Source of the DNA: DATGLG01 sp035294245 | GTDB taxonomy: Bacteria; Pseudomonadota; Alphaproteobacteria; JACZXZ01 | Assembly: GCA_035294245.1 (NCBI GenBank) | Contig: DATGLG010000012.1 | Coordinates: 124,001-188,000 of the forward strand | Direction: 5' to 3' | Length of the DNA stretch: 64,000 nt | Part shown: positions 1 through 8,379 of the stretch, piece by piece | Numbering within the stretch: the first letter of the stretch is position 1 | Layout of the letters: every line of letters starts with the position of its first letter | Notes under the pieces: model-generated | Told to the model about the DNA's origin: nothing | The model's input: only the letters and a program-made list of their open reading frames with translations | Database searches by the model: none | Made by a program: the position numbers and the translations under genes

Positions 1-780
1 AACAGCAACGACAGCCAGGGCCAGCAGCCGGTCACGGTGCAGTCGAACATCCCCGGCACGCCCTCGCCGAGCAACCAGCAGAACGAGCGCAGCAGCACCA
101 ATTCCGCGCGCAACGAGGAGACGACCAATTACGAGATCTCGAAGACGGTGAAGAGCCTCGTTCGCGAGGGAGGCCAAATCCGCCGCCTCTCCGTCGCGGT
201 CATGGTGGACGGCAGCTACCCCGTCGACGCCTCGGGCAAGCACGTCTACCAGCCCCGCACCAAGGCGGAGCTCGACCAGCTGACGTCTCTCGTCGATTCC
301 GCGATCGGCTACGACCAGAAGCGCGGCGACCGCGTCGAGCTCATCAATATGCGCTTCGCCAATCCCGACGACCTCGAGCAGCCGGCGCCGACGGGCCTGC
401 TCTTCGGGCTGTTCTCGCCGAGCGAGCTCTACCGCATCGCCCAGGTGCTGGTGCTGGCCCTGGTCTCGGTCCTGCTGCTCCTCTTCGTCATCCGCCCGCT
501 CCTCTCGCGGCTGCTGGAGGCGACCAAATCGATCGCCGCGACGCCGCTCGCCCAGCGCGCGCTCAGCGACCAGAGTGGCGGCCCCGCGCCGGCCCTCGCG
601 CCTCCAACGCCCGGCGCAGCACCGCAGCCGACCCCGGAAGAGCTCGAGTCGATGATCGATATCGGCCAGGTGGAGGGGCGCGTCCGCCAGTCCTCGATCA
701 AGAAAGTGGGGCAGATCGTGGAGAAGCATCCCGAAGAGGCCATCGCCATCCTGAGAAGCTGGATGGTGCAGGAAAGCTAG
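1..780 (+). CDS. fliF: Flagellar M-ring protein FliF, C-terminal part
   Basis: The reading frame is open from the first base, so the gene begins upstream of the window; 259 codons remain. It encodes the C-terminal part of the MS-ring subunit, the inner-membrane base of the flagellar motor. Visible parts are the periplasmic end (IRRLSVAVMVDG, then a segment rich in D/R ending VELINMRF), one strongly hydrophobic transmembrane helix around nt 430-495, a proline/alanine-rich cytoplasmic linker, and a conserved cytoplasmic tail ending AIAILRSWMVQES. In the family this tail binds the N-terminus of FliG, and fliG follows 24 bases downstream. The order fliF-fliG-fliH-fliN is the classical alphaproteobacterial one. 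Identity is secure; only the N-terminus cannot be seen. Confidence 0.95.
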   Translation, partial: NSNDSQGQQPVTVQSNIPGTPSPSNQQNERSSTNSARNEETTNYEISKTVKSLVREGGQIRRLSVAVMVDGSYPVDASGKHVYQPRTKAELDQLTSLVDSAIGYDQKRGDRVELINMRFANPDDLEQPAPTGLLFGLFSPSELYRIAQVLVLALVSVLLLLFVIRPLLSRLLEATKSIAATPLAQRALSDQSGGPAPALAPPTPGAAPQPTPEELESMIDIGQVEGRVRQSSIKKVGQIVEKHPEEAIAILRSWMVQES

Positions 781-804
781 GGCACGACGCAGGAGAACGC
801 CGAC

Positions 805-1833
805 ATGCCCGCACCGACACGCGTCCGCGACGACTACAAGGCCTTGAGCGGCCCCGAGAAGGCCGCGGTGATGATGCTCGCCATGGGCGAGGACAACGCC
901 GCTAAGCTCTTCGCCCTCATGGACGAGGAGGAGATCCGCGAGATCTCCACCTGCATGGCCAATCTCGGCACCGTGAGCTCCAACGTCGTCGAGCGGCTCT
1001 TCGTCGAGTTCGCCGACATGATCTCGTCGACCGGCACCCTGATGGGCACTCTCGAAAGCACGGAGCGCCTTCTCATGAAGGTGCTCGATAAGGAGCGGGT
1101 CAGCTCGATCATGGAGGAGATCCGCGGCCCCGCCGGCCGCACCATGTGGGACAAGCTCGCCAACGTGAACGAGATGGTGCTCGCCTCCTACCTGAAGAAC
1201 GAGTATCCGCAGACGGTCGCGGTCATTCTCTCGAAAATCCGTCCCGAGCACGCCGCGCGCGTGCTCTCCAATCTGCCCGACAACTTCACCATGGAAGTCA
1301 TCATGCGCATGCTGCGCATGGAGGCGGTGCAGAAGGATGTGCTCGACGACGTCGAGCGCACGCTCAGGACCGAGTTCATGAGCAACCTCGCGCGCACCAA
1401 CCGCCGCGATGCTCACGAGGTCATGGCGGAGATCTTCAACAACCTGGACCGCAACACCGAGAACCGCTTTCTCTCGGCCCTCGAGGAGCGCAACAAGGAC
1501 GCCGCCGAGCGCATCCGCGCCCTCATGTTCACCTTCGAGGATCTCGGCGACCTCGATCCGGCCAGCGTGCAGACGCTGCTTCGCAACGTGGAGAAGGAGA
1601 AGCTCGCGCTGGCGCTCAAGGGCGCTTCCCAGGCGATGCGCGATCTCTTCCTCGGCAACATGTCGGAGCGCGCCGGGAAGCTCCTCAGGGAGGACATGGA
1701 AGCGATGGGGCCGGTGCGCCTCAGGGACGTGGACGAAGCGCAGCTCGCCATGGTCAACCTCGCCAAGGAGCTGGCGGCCAAGGGCGAGATCGTGATCTCG
1801 GACAACAAGGAGGACGACGAGCTCGTCTACTGA
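805..1833 (+). CDS. fliG: Flagellar motor switch protein FliG
   Basis: This 342-residue protein has the usual FliG length. FliG sits on the cytoplasmic face of the MS ring and transmits torque from the stator to the rotor. The N-terminal segment (LSGPEKAAVMMLAMGED, residues 11-27) matches the FliF-binding domain. The middle carries the EHAARVLSNLP-type armadillo motif. The C-terminal torque domain shows FEDLGDLDPASVQTLLR and LFLGNMSERAGKLLRED, whose charged residues face MotA. The ATG start lies shortly after the fliF stop and 16 bases separate fliG from fliH, so one transcript is likely. The protein ends in an acidic tail (KEDDELVY). Identification rests on full-length motif agreement. Confidence 0.97.
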   Translation: MPAPTRVRDDYKALSGPEKAAVMMLAMGEDNAAKLFALMDEEEIREISTCMANLGTVSSNVVERLFVEFADMISSTGTLMGTLESTERLLMKVLDKERVSSIMEEIRGPAGRTMWDKLANVNEMVLASYLKNEYPQTVAVILSKIRPEHAARVLSNLPDNFTMEVIMRMLRMEAVQKDVLDDVERTLRTEFMSNLARTNRRDAHEVMAEIFNNLDRNTENRFLSALEERNKDAAERIRALMFTFEDLGDLDPASVQTLLRNVEKEKLALALKGASQAMRDLFLGNMSERAGKLLREDMEAMGPVRLRDVDEAQLAMVNLAKELAAKGEIVISDNKEDDELVY

Positions 1834-1848
1834 CGGGAGCGGGAAACG

Positions 1849-2535
1849 ATGGCCGCCGTCACCAAATTCCTTTTCGATACCGCCTTCGACCGCCCCTCGG
1901 CGGCGGACGACGCCGCCTGCGATCCCCGCGACGCCGAGCGGCGGCGCATCGAGGGCGAGCTCGCGGCGGCGCGCGCCATGGCCCATGCCGACGGGCTCGA
2001 GGAGGGGCGCCGCGCCGGGCGCGCCGAGGCGCTGGCCGAGATCGAAGCCCAGGCGGCGCGCGCCCTCGAAGCCGCGGCGCAGGCGCTCACGGCGCTCGGC
2101 CGAAGCGAGGCGCAACGGGCGGAGGCAACGATCGCCGCAGGCCTCGAGCTCGCGGCGGCAGTCATGCGCAAGGCGCTCCCCGAGCTGGCGCGCCGCCACG
2201 GCCTCGCCGAAATCGAGGCGGTGGTCGCCGATTGCCTAACCCAGCTCACCGACGAGCCGCGCATCGTCATTCGCGTGCGGGATTCGCTCCTGGATGCGTT
2301 GCAGCAGAAGGCGCAGGCCTTGGCGCGCAGCACCGGATTCGCCGGCCGCCTGGTGATGGTGGCCGACCCCGCCCTCGGCGACAGCGACTGCCGCGTCGAA
2401 TGGGCGGACGGCGGCGTCGTGCGCAATCTCGCGCGCCTGACCGCCGAGCTCGACGAGGCCCTGGCCCGCGCCCTCGGCAAGTCCGAGCCGGAACCACCGG
2501 CGACGTCGCCCCCGGCCCCTTCCGGCCATCCCTAG
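1849..2535 (+). CDS. fliH: Flagellar export regulator FliH
   Basis: This 228-residue, alanine- and arginine-rich protein lies between fliG and fliN, the fliH (flbE) position in alphaproteobacteria. FliH binds the export ATPase FliI, holds it inactive and brings it to the export gate. The sequence opens with a short segment (VTKFLFDTAFD) typical of the alphaproteobacterial family. It continues into a long predicted helix or coiled coil (about residues 30-110), with repeated small and charged residues such as GLEEGRRAGRAEAL that resemble the GxxxG-like helix of FliH. It ends in a conserved C-terminal domain (VVMVADPALGDSDCRVEWADGG region) and a proline-rich tail. FliH is poorly conserved, so the call rests on these features plus position. 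Confidence 0.88.
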   Translation: MAAVTKFLFDTAFDRPSAADDAACDPRDAERRRIEGELAAARAMAHADGLEEGRRAGRAEALAEIEAQAARALEAAAQALTALGRSEAQRAEATIAAGLELAAAVMRKALPELARRHGLAEIEAVVADCLTQLTDEPRIVIRVRDSLLDALQQKAQALARSTGFAGRLVMVADPALGDSDCRVEWADGGVVRNLARLTAELDEALARALGKSEPEPPATSPPAPSGHP

Positions 2536-2544
2536 GAGAACGCC

Positions 2545-2889
2545 ATGTCCGAAGACAACCTCAATCTCAAGGAACTGGACGCCGCCGCGGCGCCGAAAGC
2601 GGAGGAGCAGGGCGGCGCCGACAACCGCCAGCCGCATACGGCGAAGGAGCTCGAAGCCGTCTACGACATTCCCGTCCAGGTCTCGGCCGTCCTCGGCCGC
2701 TCGACGATGCAGGTCAGCCAACTCCTCAAGCTCGGGCGCGGCGCCGTGGTCGAGCTCGACCGCAAGGTCGGCGAGGCCATCGACATCTACGTCAACAACC
2801 GGCTGATCGCGCGCGGCGAGGTGGTGGTCGTCGACGAGCGCCTCGGGGTCACCATGACCGAGATCATCAAGATGGACCGCTCGGCCTGA
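2545..2889 (+). CDS. fliN: Flagellar motor switch protein FliN
   Basis: This 114-residue protein is the small C-ring component that binds FliM and FliH and helps set the direction of rotation. The first 35 residues are a variable acidic leader. From residue 36 on it is a complete SpoA/surface-presentation domain: YDIPVQVSAVLGRSTM, then LLKLGRGAVVELDRKVGE, then IYVNNRLIARGEVVVVDE, and a C-terminal GVTMTEIIKM. These are the invariant signatures of FliN. It starts 10 bases after fliH with an AGGAG-type ribosome site, and motA follows after 13 bases. fliM is not in the window. Confidence 0.96.
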   Translation: MSEDNLNLKELDAAAAPKAEEQGGADNRQPHTAKELEAVYDIPVQVSAVLGRSTMQVSQLLKLGRGAVVELDRKVGEAIDIYVNNRLIARGEVVVVDERLGVTMTEIIKMDRSA

Positions 2890-2902
2890 GGATCGCGGCG
2901 TC

Positions 2903-3760
2903 ATGGCGAAAACCCTCCCGCATGTGCAGCGCTTTCCGGCCCGCCCGGTCCCGGCGGGCGGGATGCCGGCTGTCGCGCGGCGCCGCCTCGACCTCGGCAG
3001 TCTGGCCGGGCTCGTTCTCGGCTTCGGCCTGCTGGCTGCGGCGATCGCCACGGGGAGCTCGCTTGCGGCCTTCCTCAACCTGCCGGGCCTGCTGATCGTG
3101 CTCGGCGGCACGCTCTCCATCGTCACCATGTCCTTCTCGCTCGGCGAGACAATGCGAGCGCTGCGCCTCGTCCCGAGCGCCATCGCCCATGCGCAGCAGG
3201 ATGCCGGAGATGCGGCCGCGCATATGCTGAGGCTCGCGCAGGTGGCGCGCCAGTCGAACCTGATCGGGCTCGAGAAGGAGCTTCGGCGGCTGCGCCCCGA
3301 GCCCTTCCTGCACAAGGCCATCACCATGGCCTGCGAGGGAGCGCCCGGCGACACCATCGAGGCCGTCATGCGCCGCGAGCTCGATGCGACGCGGGCGCGG
3401 CTGATGCGCTCGGTCGCCGTGCTCCGCCGCGCCGCCGAGGTGGCACCCGCCATGGGCCTGATCGGCACGCTGATCGGGCTGGTGCAGATGCTCGGCCGGC
3501 TGCACGAGCCGAACGCCATCGGCCCGGCCATGGCGATCGCGCTTCTCGGAACGCTCTACGGCGCCGTGCTCGCCCACATGGTCTTCAATCCGCTGGCGAC
3601 CAAGCTCGAGCGCAACTCGAACGAGGACTGCCTCGTCAAGACGATCTACGTCCTCGGCGCGGGCGCGATCGGCCGCTACGAGCATCCCCGCCGCCTGGAG
3701 CGGACCCTCAATGCCTTGCTGCCGCCTTCCAAGCGCGTGCGGCATTTCGACGAAATCTGA
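2903..3760 (+). CDS. MotA/PomA-like flagellar stator protein
   Basis: This 285-residue membrane protein is of the MotA/TolQ/ExbB family. MotA-type subunits form the ion channel with MotB and push on FliG. The N-terminus (to about residue 30) is basic and cytoplasmic. The first two membrane segments follow (LAGLVLGFGLLAAAIATG, and LPGLLIVLGGTLSIVTMSF), as in PomA. A cytoplasmic loop with the LRRLRPEPFLHKAI region comes next, then the last two membrane segments (VAPAMGLIGTLIGLVQML and IALLGTLYGAVLAHMVF). The LIGTLIGL and LLGTLYGA motifs line the ion path. No motB partner lies in the window. Its place inside the fliN-flbD run suggests it serves this flagellum. The family call is firm; whether it conducts protons or sodium is not visible. 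Confidence 0.88.
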   Translation: MAKTLPHVQRFPARPVPAGGMPAVARRRLDLGSLAGLVLGFGLLAAAIATGSSLAAFLNLPGLLIVLGGTLSIVTMSFSLGETMRALRLVPSAIAHAQQDAGDAAAHMLRLAQVARQSNLIGLEKELRRLRPEPFLHKAITMACEGAPGDTIEAVMRRELDATRARLMRSVAVLRRAAEVAPAMGLIGTLIGLVQMLGRLHEPNAIGPAMAIALLGTLYGAVLAHMVFNPLATKLERNSNEDCLVKTIYVLGAGAIGRYEHPRRLERTLNALLPPSKRVRHFDEI

Positions 3761-3777
3761 CGGGAATGGAGTAACCC

Positions 3778-5154
3778 ATGCGGCTTCTGATCATCGGCTC
3801 TCTCGACGGCTATATCGGCGCCGCCGGCAAGATCGCGCTCGCGCGGGGCGCGAAGGTCGCGCATGCGAACGACGTCGAGATGGGGCTCGCCGCCATCCGC
3901 GCGGGGCAAGGCGCCGAGCTGGTGATGGTCGACGTGAAGCAGGACCTTCGCCGCTTCATCGACAATCTGCGGATGGAGCGCATCAACGTCCCGGTGGTGG
4001 CCTGCGGCATCGGCACCGACGCTGGCGCCGCCGTCGCGGCGATCAAGGCCGGCGCCAAGGAATACATCCCGCTGCCGCCGGACGAGGAGCTCATCGCCGC
4101 GGTGCTCGAAGCGGTCACCGAGGAGAGCCATGCCATCATCCATCGCGACCCCGCCACCGCCGCCGTCCTCGAGCTCGCCGACCGCATCGCCGATTCGGAT
4201 GCGACCGTGCTGATTACCGGCGAGTCCGGCACGGGCAAGGAGCTGATGGCGCGCTACCTGCACCGCCGCAGCCGGCGTGCCAATCAGCGCTTCGTATCGG
4301 TGAATTGCGCGGCGATCCCCGAGAATCTCCTTGAATCCGAGCTGTTCGGCCACGAGAAGGGCGCCTTCACCGGGGCCGTGGCGCGGCGCGTCGGCAAGTT
4401 CGAGGAAGCCAATGGCGGCACGCTCCTCCTCGACGAGATCAGCGAGATGGATCCGCGCCTCCAGGCCAAGCTGCTGCGCGCCATACAGGAGCGCGAGATC
4501 GATCGCGTCGGCGGCACGCAGCCGGTCAAGGTCGACATCCGGCTGATCGCGACGACGAACCGCGACCTGCTCCAGGAGGTGCGCAAGGGCGCCTTCCGCG
4601 AGGACCTCTATTACCGGCTGAACGTCGTCACCCTCAAGCTCCCGGCCCTGCGCGACCGGCCCCTCGACATCGAGCCGATCGCCGAGCATTTCGTCCGCAA
4701 ATACGCGGAAGCGAACGGCCTGCCCGTCCACCCCCTCTCTCGCGAGGCGCGCGAGCTTCTCTTCCGGCACCGCTGGCCCGGCAACGTGCGCGAGCTCGAG
4801 AACACCATGCACCGTGCCGTGCTCTTCGCGAGAGGCGGGACGATCGGCGCCGAAGCCATCACGATCCTCGCCGAGCTTTCCACCGCCAAGGGCGCGCCGG
4901 GCGACTCTCCCCCTGCGAGCTCCTCGACGGCGAGCGCCACCGGGCCGGGCGTCTCGACCCTGGTGGGGCGCACCGTCGCGGATGTCGAGCGCGACCTCAT
5001 CATCGAGACGCTCAGCCACTGCCTTGGCAATCGCACCCATGCCGCGAACATCCTCGGCATCTCGATCCGCACGCTGCGCAACAAGCTGAAGCAATATAGC
5101 GAGGAAGGTGTCGCCGTGCCGATGCCCGGCGAAGCCGATCGGGCGATCGCCTGA
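3778..5154 (+). CDS. flbD: FlbD-like sigma-54-dependent flagellar transcription activator
   Basis: This 458-residue activator has a receiver-like domain (1-118), an AAA+ sigma-54 interaction domain (about 125-360) and a Fis-type helix-turn-helix at the C-terminus (AANILGISIRTLRNK). The AAA+ domain has Walker A GESGTGKE (148-155) and the GAFTGA loop (195-200) that contacts sigma-54. The receiver-like domain starts LLIIGSLD, lacking the usual acidic pair, although an Asp at 52 is present. This matches FlbD, which in Caulobacter switches on late flagellar genes together with FliX rather than through ordinary phosphorylation. The gene lies between the motA homologue and flhA, within the operon it is expected to help control. 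Confidence 0.92.
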   Translation: MRLLIIGSLDGYIGAAGKIALARGAKVAHANDVEMGLAAIRAGQGAELVMVDVKQDLRRFIDNLRMERINVPVVACGIGTDAGAAVAAIKAGAKEYIPLPPDEELIAAVLEAVTEESHAIIHRDPATAAVLELADRIADSDATVLITGESGTGKELMARYLHRRSRRANQRFVSVNCAAIPENLLESELFGHEKGAFTGAVARRVGKFEEANGGTLLLDEISEMDPRLQAKLLRAIQEREIDRVGGTQPVKVDIRLIATTNRDLLQEVRKGAFREDLYYRLNVVTLKLPALRDRPLDIEPIAEHFVRKYAEANGLPVHPLSREARELLFRHRWPGNVRELENTMHRAVLFARGGTIGAEAITILAELSTAKGAPGDSPPASSSTASATGPGVSTLVGRTVADVERDLIIETLSHCLGNRTHAANILGISIRTLRNKLKQYSEEGVAVPMPGEADRAIA

Positions 5155-5183
5155 GTCCCGGCGGCTCGCGAACCCAGCGCGTC

Positions 5184-7340
5184 ATGGCAGACACCGCCTC
5201 CACGGCCCCAGGCCCCGCCTCGCCCGCCGGCGCCGCTCAGCCCGGAAGCGGGACGGCGCTCGCAGCCGGGCTCGACCGCCTCGCCGGCCCCTTGCGCCAA
5301 GCGCTCGGCCAGACCGACATGGCGCTGGCGCTCGGCCTCGTCGCCATCCTCGTCGTCCTCATCCTACCGATGCCCCGCTGGCTGCTGGACATCAGCCTCG
5401 CCATCTCGATCACCTTCTCGGTGCTGATCCTGATGACGTCGATCCTGATTAGTCGCCCCCTCGACTTCAGCTCGTTCCCGACCGTTCTCCTCATCGCCAC
5501 TATGCTGCGATTGGCGCTCAACCTGGCGTCGACGCGCCTCATTCTCTCTCATGGGCACGAGGGCACGGACGCCGCCGGCCACGTCATCCAGGCCTTCGGC
5601 AATTTCGTGATGGGCGGGAACTTCCTCATCGGCATCATCGTCTTCTCCATCCTGGTGATCGTGAACTTCGTGGTGATCACCAAGGGCTCGGGGCGCATCG
5701 CCGAGGTGTCGGCGCGCTTCAGCCTGGATTCGATGCCCGGCAAGCAGATGGCGATCGACGCCGATCTCTCGGCGGGCCTGATCGACGAGGCGGGCGCGCG
5801 CAAGCGGCGCAAGATGCTCGAGGACGAGAGCACCTTCTTCGGCTCGATGGACGGCGCCGCGAAATTCGTGCGCGGCGACGCGGTGGCCGGCCTCTTGATC
5901 ACCTTCATCAACATCGTCGGCGGCATCATCATCGGCGTGGCGCAGAACGGGCTCAGCTTCGCCCAGGCGACCCACACCTACACGCTGCTCACCGTCGGCG
6001 ACGGCCTCGTCTCCCAGATCCCGGCGCTCATCGTCTCGACCGCGGCGGGCCTCATCGTCTCCAAGTCCGGCGCCGTGGGCTCGGCGGACAAGGAGCTCTT
6101 CGGCCAGCTCGGCGGCTACCCCAAGGCCCTCGGCATGAGCTCCTTCCTCACCGGCTGCCTGGCGCTCCTGCCCGGCGTGCCGATGGTGCCGTTCCTTCTC
6201 CTCGCGGGCACCACCGGTGGCGCCGCCTGGCTGCTCGTCCGCCGCCGCGCGGAGGAGGCGCAACGGAAGAGCAAGGAGGAGGCCGGCAAGGCGGCGAGTG
6301 CCGCCGAGGAGCCGATCTCGACGGCTCTCAAGCTCGATCACATCCGCATCGAGCTCGGCTACGGCCTCATCCCGCTCATCAACAACGCGAGCGGCCATCG
6401 CCTCACCGATCAGATCAAGGCGCTCCGTCGCCAGCTCGCGAGCGAGATGGGTTTCGTCCTCCCGGCGGTGCGCATCCAGGACAACATGCAGCTCGGCGCC
6501 AACGGCTATGTCGTGCGGATCAAGGAGGTCGAGGTCGGGCGCGGCGAGCTCAAGCCGGGCATGCTCCTCGTCATGGACCCGCGCGGCGACAAGATCGCGC
6601 TGCCCGGCGACGAGACGACCGAGCCGACCTTCGGCCTGCCCGCCATGTGGGTGGCGGAAGGCTATCGCGAAGAGGCCATGTTCAAGGGCTATACGGTCGT
6701 CGATCCGCCGACGGTGCTGACGACCCACCTCACCGAGGCCGTGAAGAGCTATATGGCCGAGCTGCTCTCCTATGCCGAGACCCAGAAGCTCCTCGACGAG
6801 CTGGACAAGGAGCAGCACAAGCTCGTCTCCGACATCATCCCGAGCCAGATCAGCGTCGGCGCCGTGCAGCGCGTCCTGCAGAACCTGCTGCACGAGCGCG
6901 TCTCGATCCGTGACCTGCCGACCATTCTCGAAGGCATCGCCGAGGTCAGCGCCCATACCCGCAACGTCTCGGTGCTCACCGAGCATGTCCGCTCGCGCCT
7001 GGCGCGCCAGATCAGCGAGCAGGCGACCTCGGAGAATGGCTATATCCCGCTCGTCACCCTCTCGCCGGAATGGGAGCAGAGCTTCGCCGAGGCCATCACC
7101 GGCCAGGGCGAGGAGCGCCAGCTCGCCATGGCGCCGAGCCGGCTCCAGCAGTTCATCGCCGGCGTTCGGCAGACCCTCGAGCGCTTCGCGATGCTCGGCG
7201 AGACGGCGGTCCTCCTGACGAGCCCGCCGATCCGCCCCTTCGTGCGATCGATCATGGATCGCGTGCGCCCCCTGACGATGGTCATGTCTCAGAACGAGAT
7301 CCATCCGAAGGCGCGCATCAAGACCCTGGGCCAGGTCTAG
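5184..7340 (+). CDS. flhA: Flagellar biosynthesis protein FlhA
   Basis: This 718-residue protein is the large export-gate subunit of the flagellar type III secretion system. The N-terminal half holds about eight membrane helices. Between them is the FHIPEP-family signature, including NFVVITKGSGRIAEVSARF and SMPGKQMAIDADL, part of the proton-coupled gate. The C-terminal half (from about residue 370) is the cytosolic ring-forming domain that receives chaperone-substrate complexes. It shows LDHIRIELGYGLIPLI, LPTILEGIAEVS and the closing region TMVMSQNEIHPKARI. The length is close to family norms. flhF follows 16 bases after the stop. Translation is taken from the ATG at 5184, 29 bases after flbD. 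Confidence 0.97.
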   Translation: MADTASTAPGPASPAGAAQPGSGTALAAGLDRLAGPLRQALGQTDMALALGLVAILVVLILPMPRWLLDISLAISITFSVLILMTSILISRPLDFSSFPTVLLIATMLRLALNLASTRLILSHGHEGTDAAGHVIQAFGNFVMGGNFLIGIIVFSILVIVNFVVITKGSGRIAEVSARFSLDSMPGKQMAIDADLSAGLIDEAGARKRRKMLEDESTFFGSMDGAAKFVRGDAVAGLLITFINIVGGIIIGVAQNGLSFAQATHTYTLLTVGDGLVSQIPALIVSTAAGLIVSKSGAVGSADKELFGQLGGYPKALGMSSFLTGCLALLPGVPMVPFLLLAGTTGGAAWLLVRRRAEEAQRKSKEEAGKAASAAEEPISTALKLDHIRIELGYGLIPLINNASGHRLTDQIKALRRQLASEMGFVLPAVRIQDNMQLGANGYVVRIKEVEVGRGELKPGMLLVMDPRGDKIALPGDETTEPTFGLPAMWVAEGYREEAMFKGYTVVDPPTVLTTHLTEAVKSYMAELLSYAETQKLLDELDKEQHKLVSDIIPSQISVGAVQRVLQNLLHERVSIRDLPTILEGIAEVSAHTRNVSVLTEHVRSRLARQISEQATSENGYIPLVTLSPEWEQSFAEAITGQGEERQLAMAPSRLQQFIAGVRQTLERFAMLGETAVLLTSPPIRPFVRSIMDRVRPLTMVMSQNEIHPKARIKTLGQV

Positions 7341-7356
7341 GAGGCGAAGGTCAGCC

Positions 7357-8379
7357 ATGCGCCTGCGCTCCTTCACCGCCCCGACCGTCGCCCAGGCGAT
7401 GCGGCTGGTCCGCGCGGAGCTGGGTCCGGACGCCATCATCGTCTCGACCCAGGCGGAGGGCGGGGGTCCCGCCCGCGTCACCGCCGCCATCGAGCCCGCC
7501 GCACCTGCGGGCGACCCCGCCCCGGCGGGCATCGCCGCCGGCAAGGCGGCGACCGAGGGCTCCGCGGAGCAGGCCCTGCGCGCGATCCGCAACGGCTTCG
7601 AGTTCCATGGCGTCCCCGCCGTGCTGTCCCAGCGGCTCTGTGGGCTCGCCGGCGATGCCCTCGACGAGGGAAGCGCCAAGGGCGAGCCGCTCTGGGCCCT
7701 CGCCGCCTCGCTCGACCGGCGCTTCCGCTTCGCGCCGCTCGCCAATCCCGGGGACCGCGCCCGCGCCATCGCGCTCATCGGCCCGCCGGGTGCGGGCAAG
7801 ACGACGAGCGTCGCCAAGCTCGCCGCGCGCGCCGTGCTGGCGGGTCGGCGCCTCACGGTGATCAGCACCGACACGGTTCGCGCCGGCGGCGTCGAGCAGC
7901 TCGCGAGCGTAACCCGCATCCTCAAGCTCGAGGTTCAGGTGGCCGAGGACCCCGGCGCCCTCGCCGACGCCGTGCGCGCCGCCGCCGAGACGGGCGGCGT
8001 GCTGATCGATACGGCCGGCGCCAATCCTTATGACGAGGGCGAGATGCAGCGGCTCAAGACGCTCGTCACCGCCGCCAAGATCGAGGGCGTTCTGGTGCTC
8101 CCCGCCGGGGGCGATCCCCTCGAGGCGGCCGAAGCCGCCGCCGCCTTCGCCGACGCCGGCGCCAGCCGCCTGCTCGTCGCCCGGCTCGATGCGGCGCGCC
8201 GCCTCGGAAGCGTGCTCACCGCCGTCGAAGCCGGCAAGCTCGCCTTCTCCGAGGTGGGCACGACCCCGCATATCGCCGACGGCCTCAAGCCTCTCAACCC
8301 GATCTCCCTCGCCCGCCTTCTCCTCGGCGAGCTCATCAGCGACTCCCAGTCCCAGGAACCCCTCAAGGCCGTGTCATGA
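7357..8379 (+). CDS. flhF: FlhF, SRP-type GTPase for flagellar placement
   Basis: This 340-residue protein has a short N-terminal domain (RSFTAPTVAQAMRLVRAELG) and a C-terminal NG-type GTPase domain. The G1 loop is GPPGAGKT (142-149), the second motif is TDTVRAGGVEQL and G3 is DTAG (218-221). FlhF recruits early flagellar parts to the pole and works against FlhG, whose gene overlaps by four bases (ATGA). The expected G4 guanine-recognition motif TKLD reads ARLD (275-278), and the following residues (AARRLGS) are also atypical, so nucleotide specificity or hydrolysis may be altered. Start and length are normal for alphaproteobacterial FlhF proteins, which have a short middle region. Confidence 0.9.
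   Translation: MRLRSFTAPTVAQAMRLVRAELGPDAIIVSTQAEGGGPARVTAAIEPAAPAGDPAPAGIAAGKAATEGSAEQALRAIRNGFEFHGVPAVLSQRLCGLAGDALDEGSAKGEPLWALAASLDRRFRFAPLANPGDRARAIALIGPPGAGKTTSVAKLAARAVLAGRRLTVISTDTVRAGGVEQLASVTRILKLEVQVAEDPGALADAVRAAAETGGVLIDTAGANPYDEGEMQRLKTLVTAAKIEGVLVLPAGGDPLEAAEAAAAFADAGASRLLVARLDAARRLGSVLTAVEAGKLAFSEVGTTPHIADGLKPLNPISLARLLLGELISDSQSQEPLKAVS

Noticed and set aside
1146..3095. Long plus-strand frame overlapping fliG, fliH and fliN in another phase
   Set aside because: Very Arg/Gly/Ala-rich with no motif and incompatible with three well-supported genes.
5364..7925. 850-codon minus-strand frame opposite flhA and flhF
   Set aside because: No recognisable domain; flhA and flhF on the plus strand have complete family motifs.
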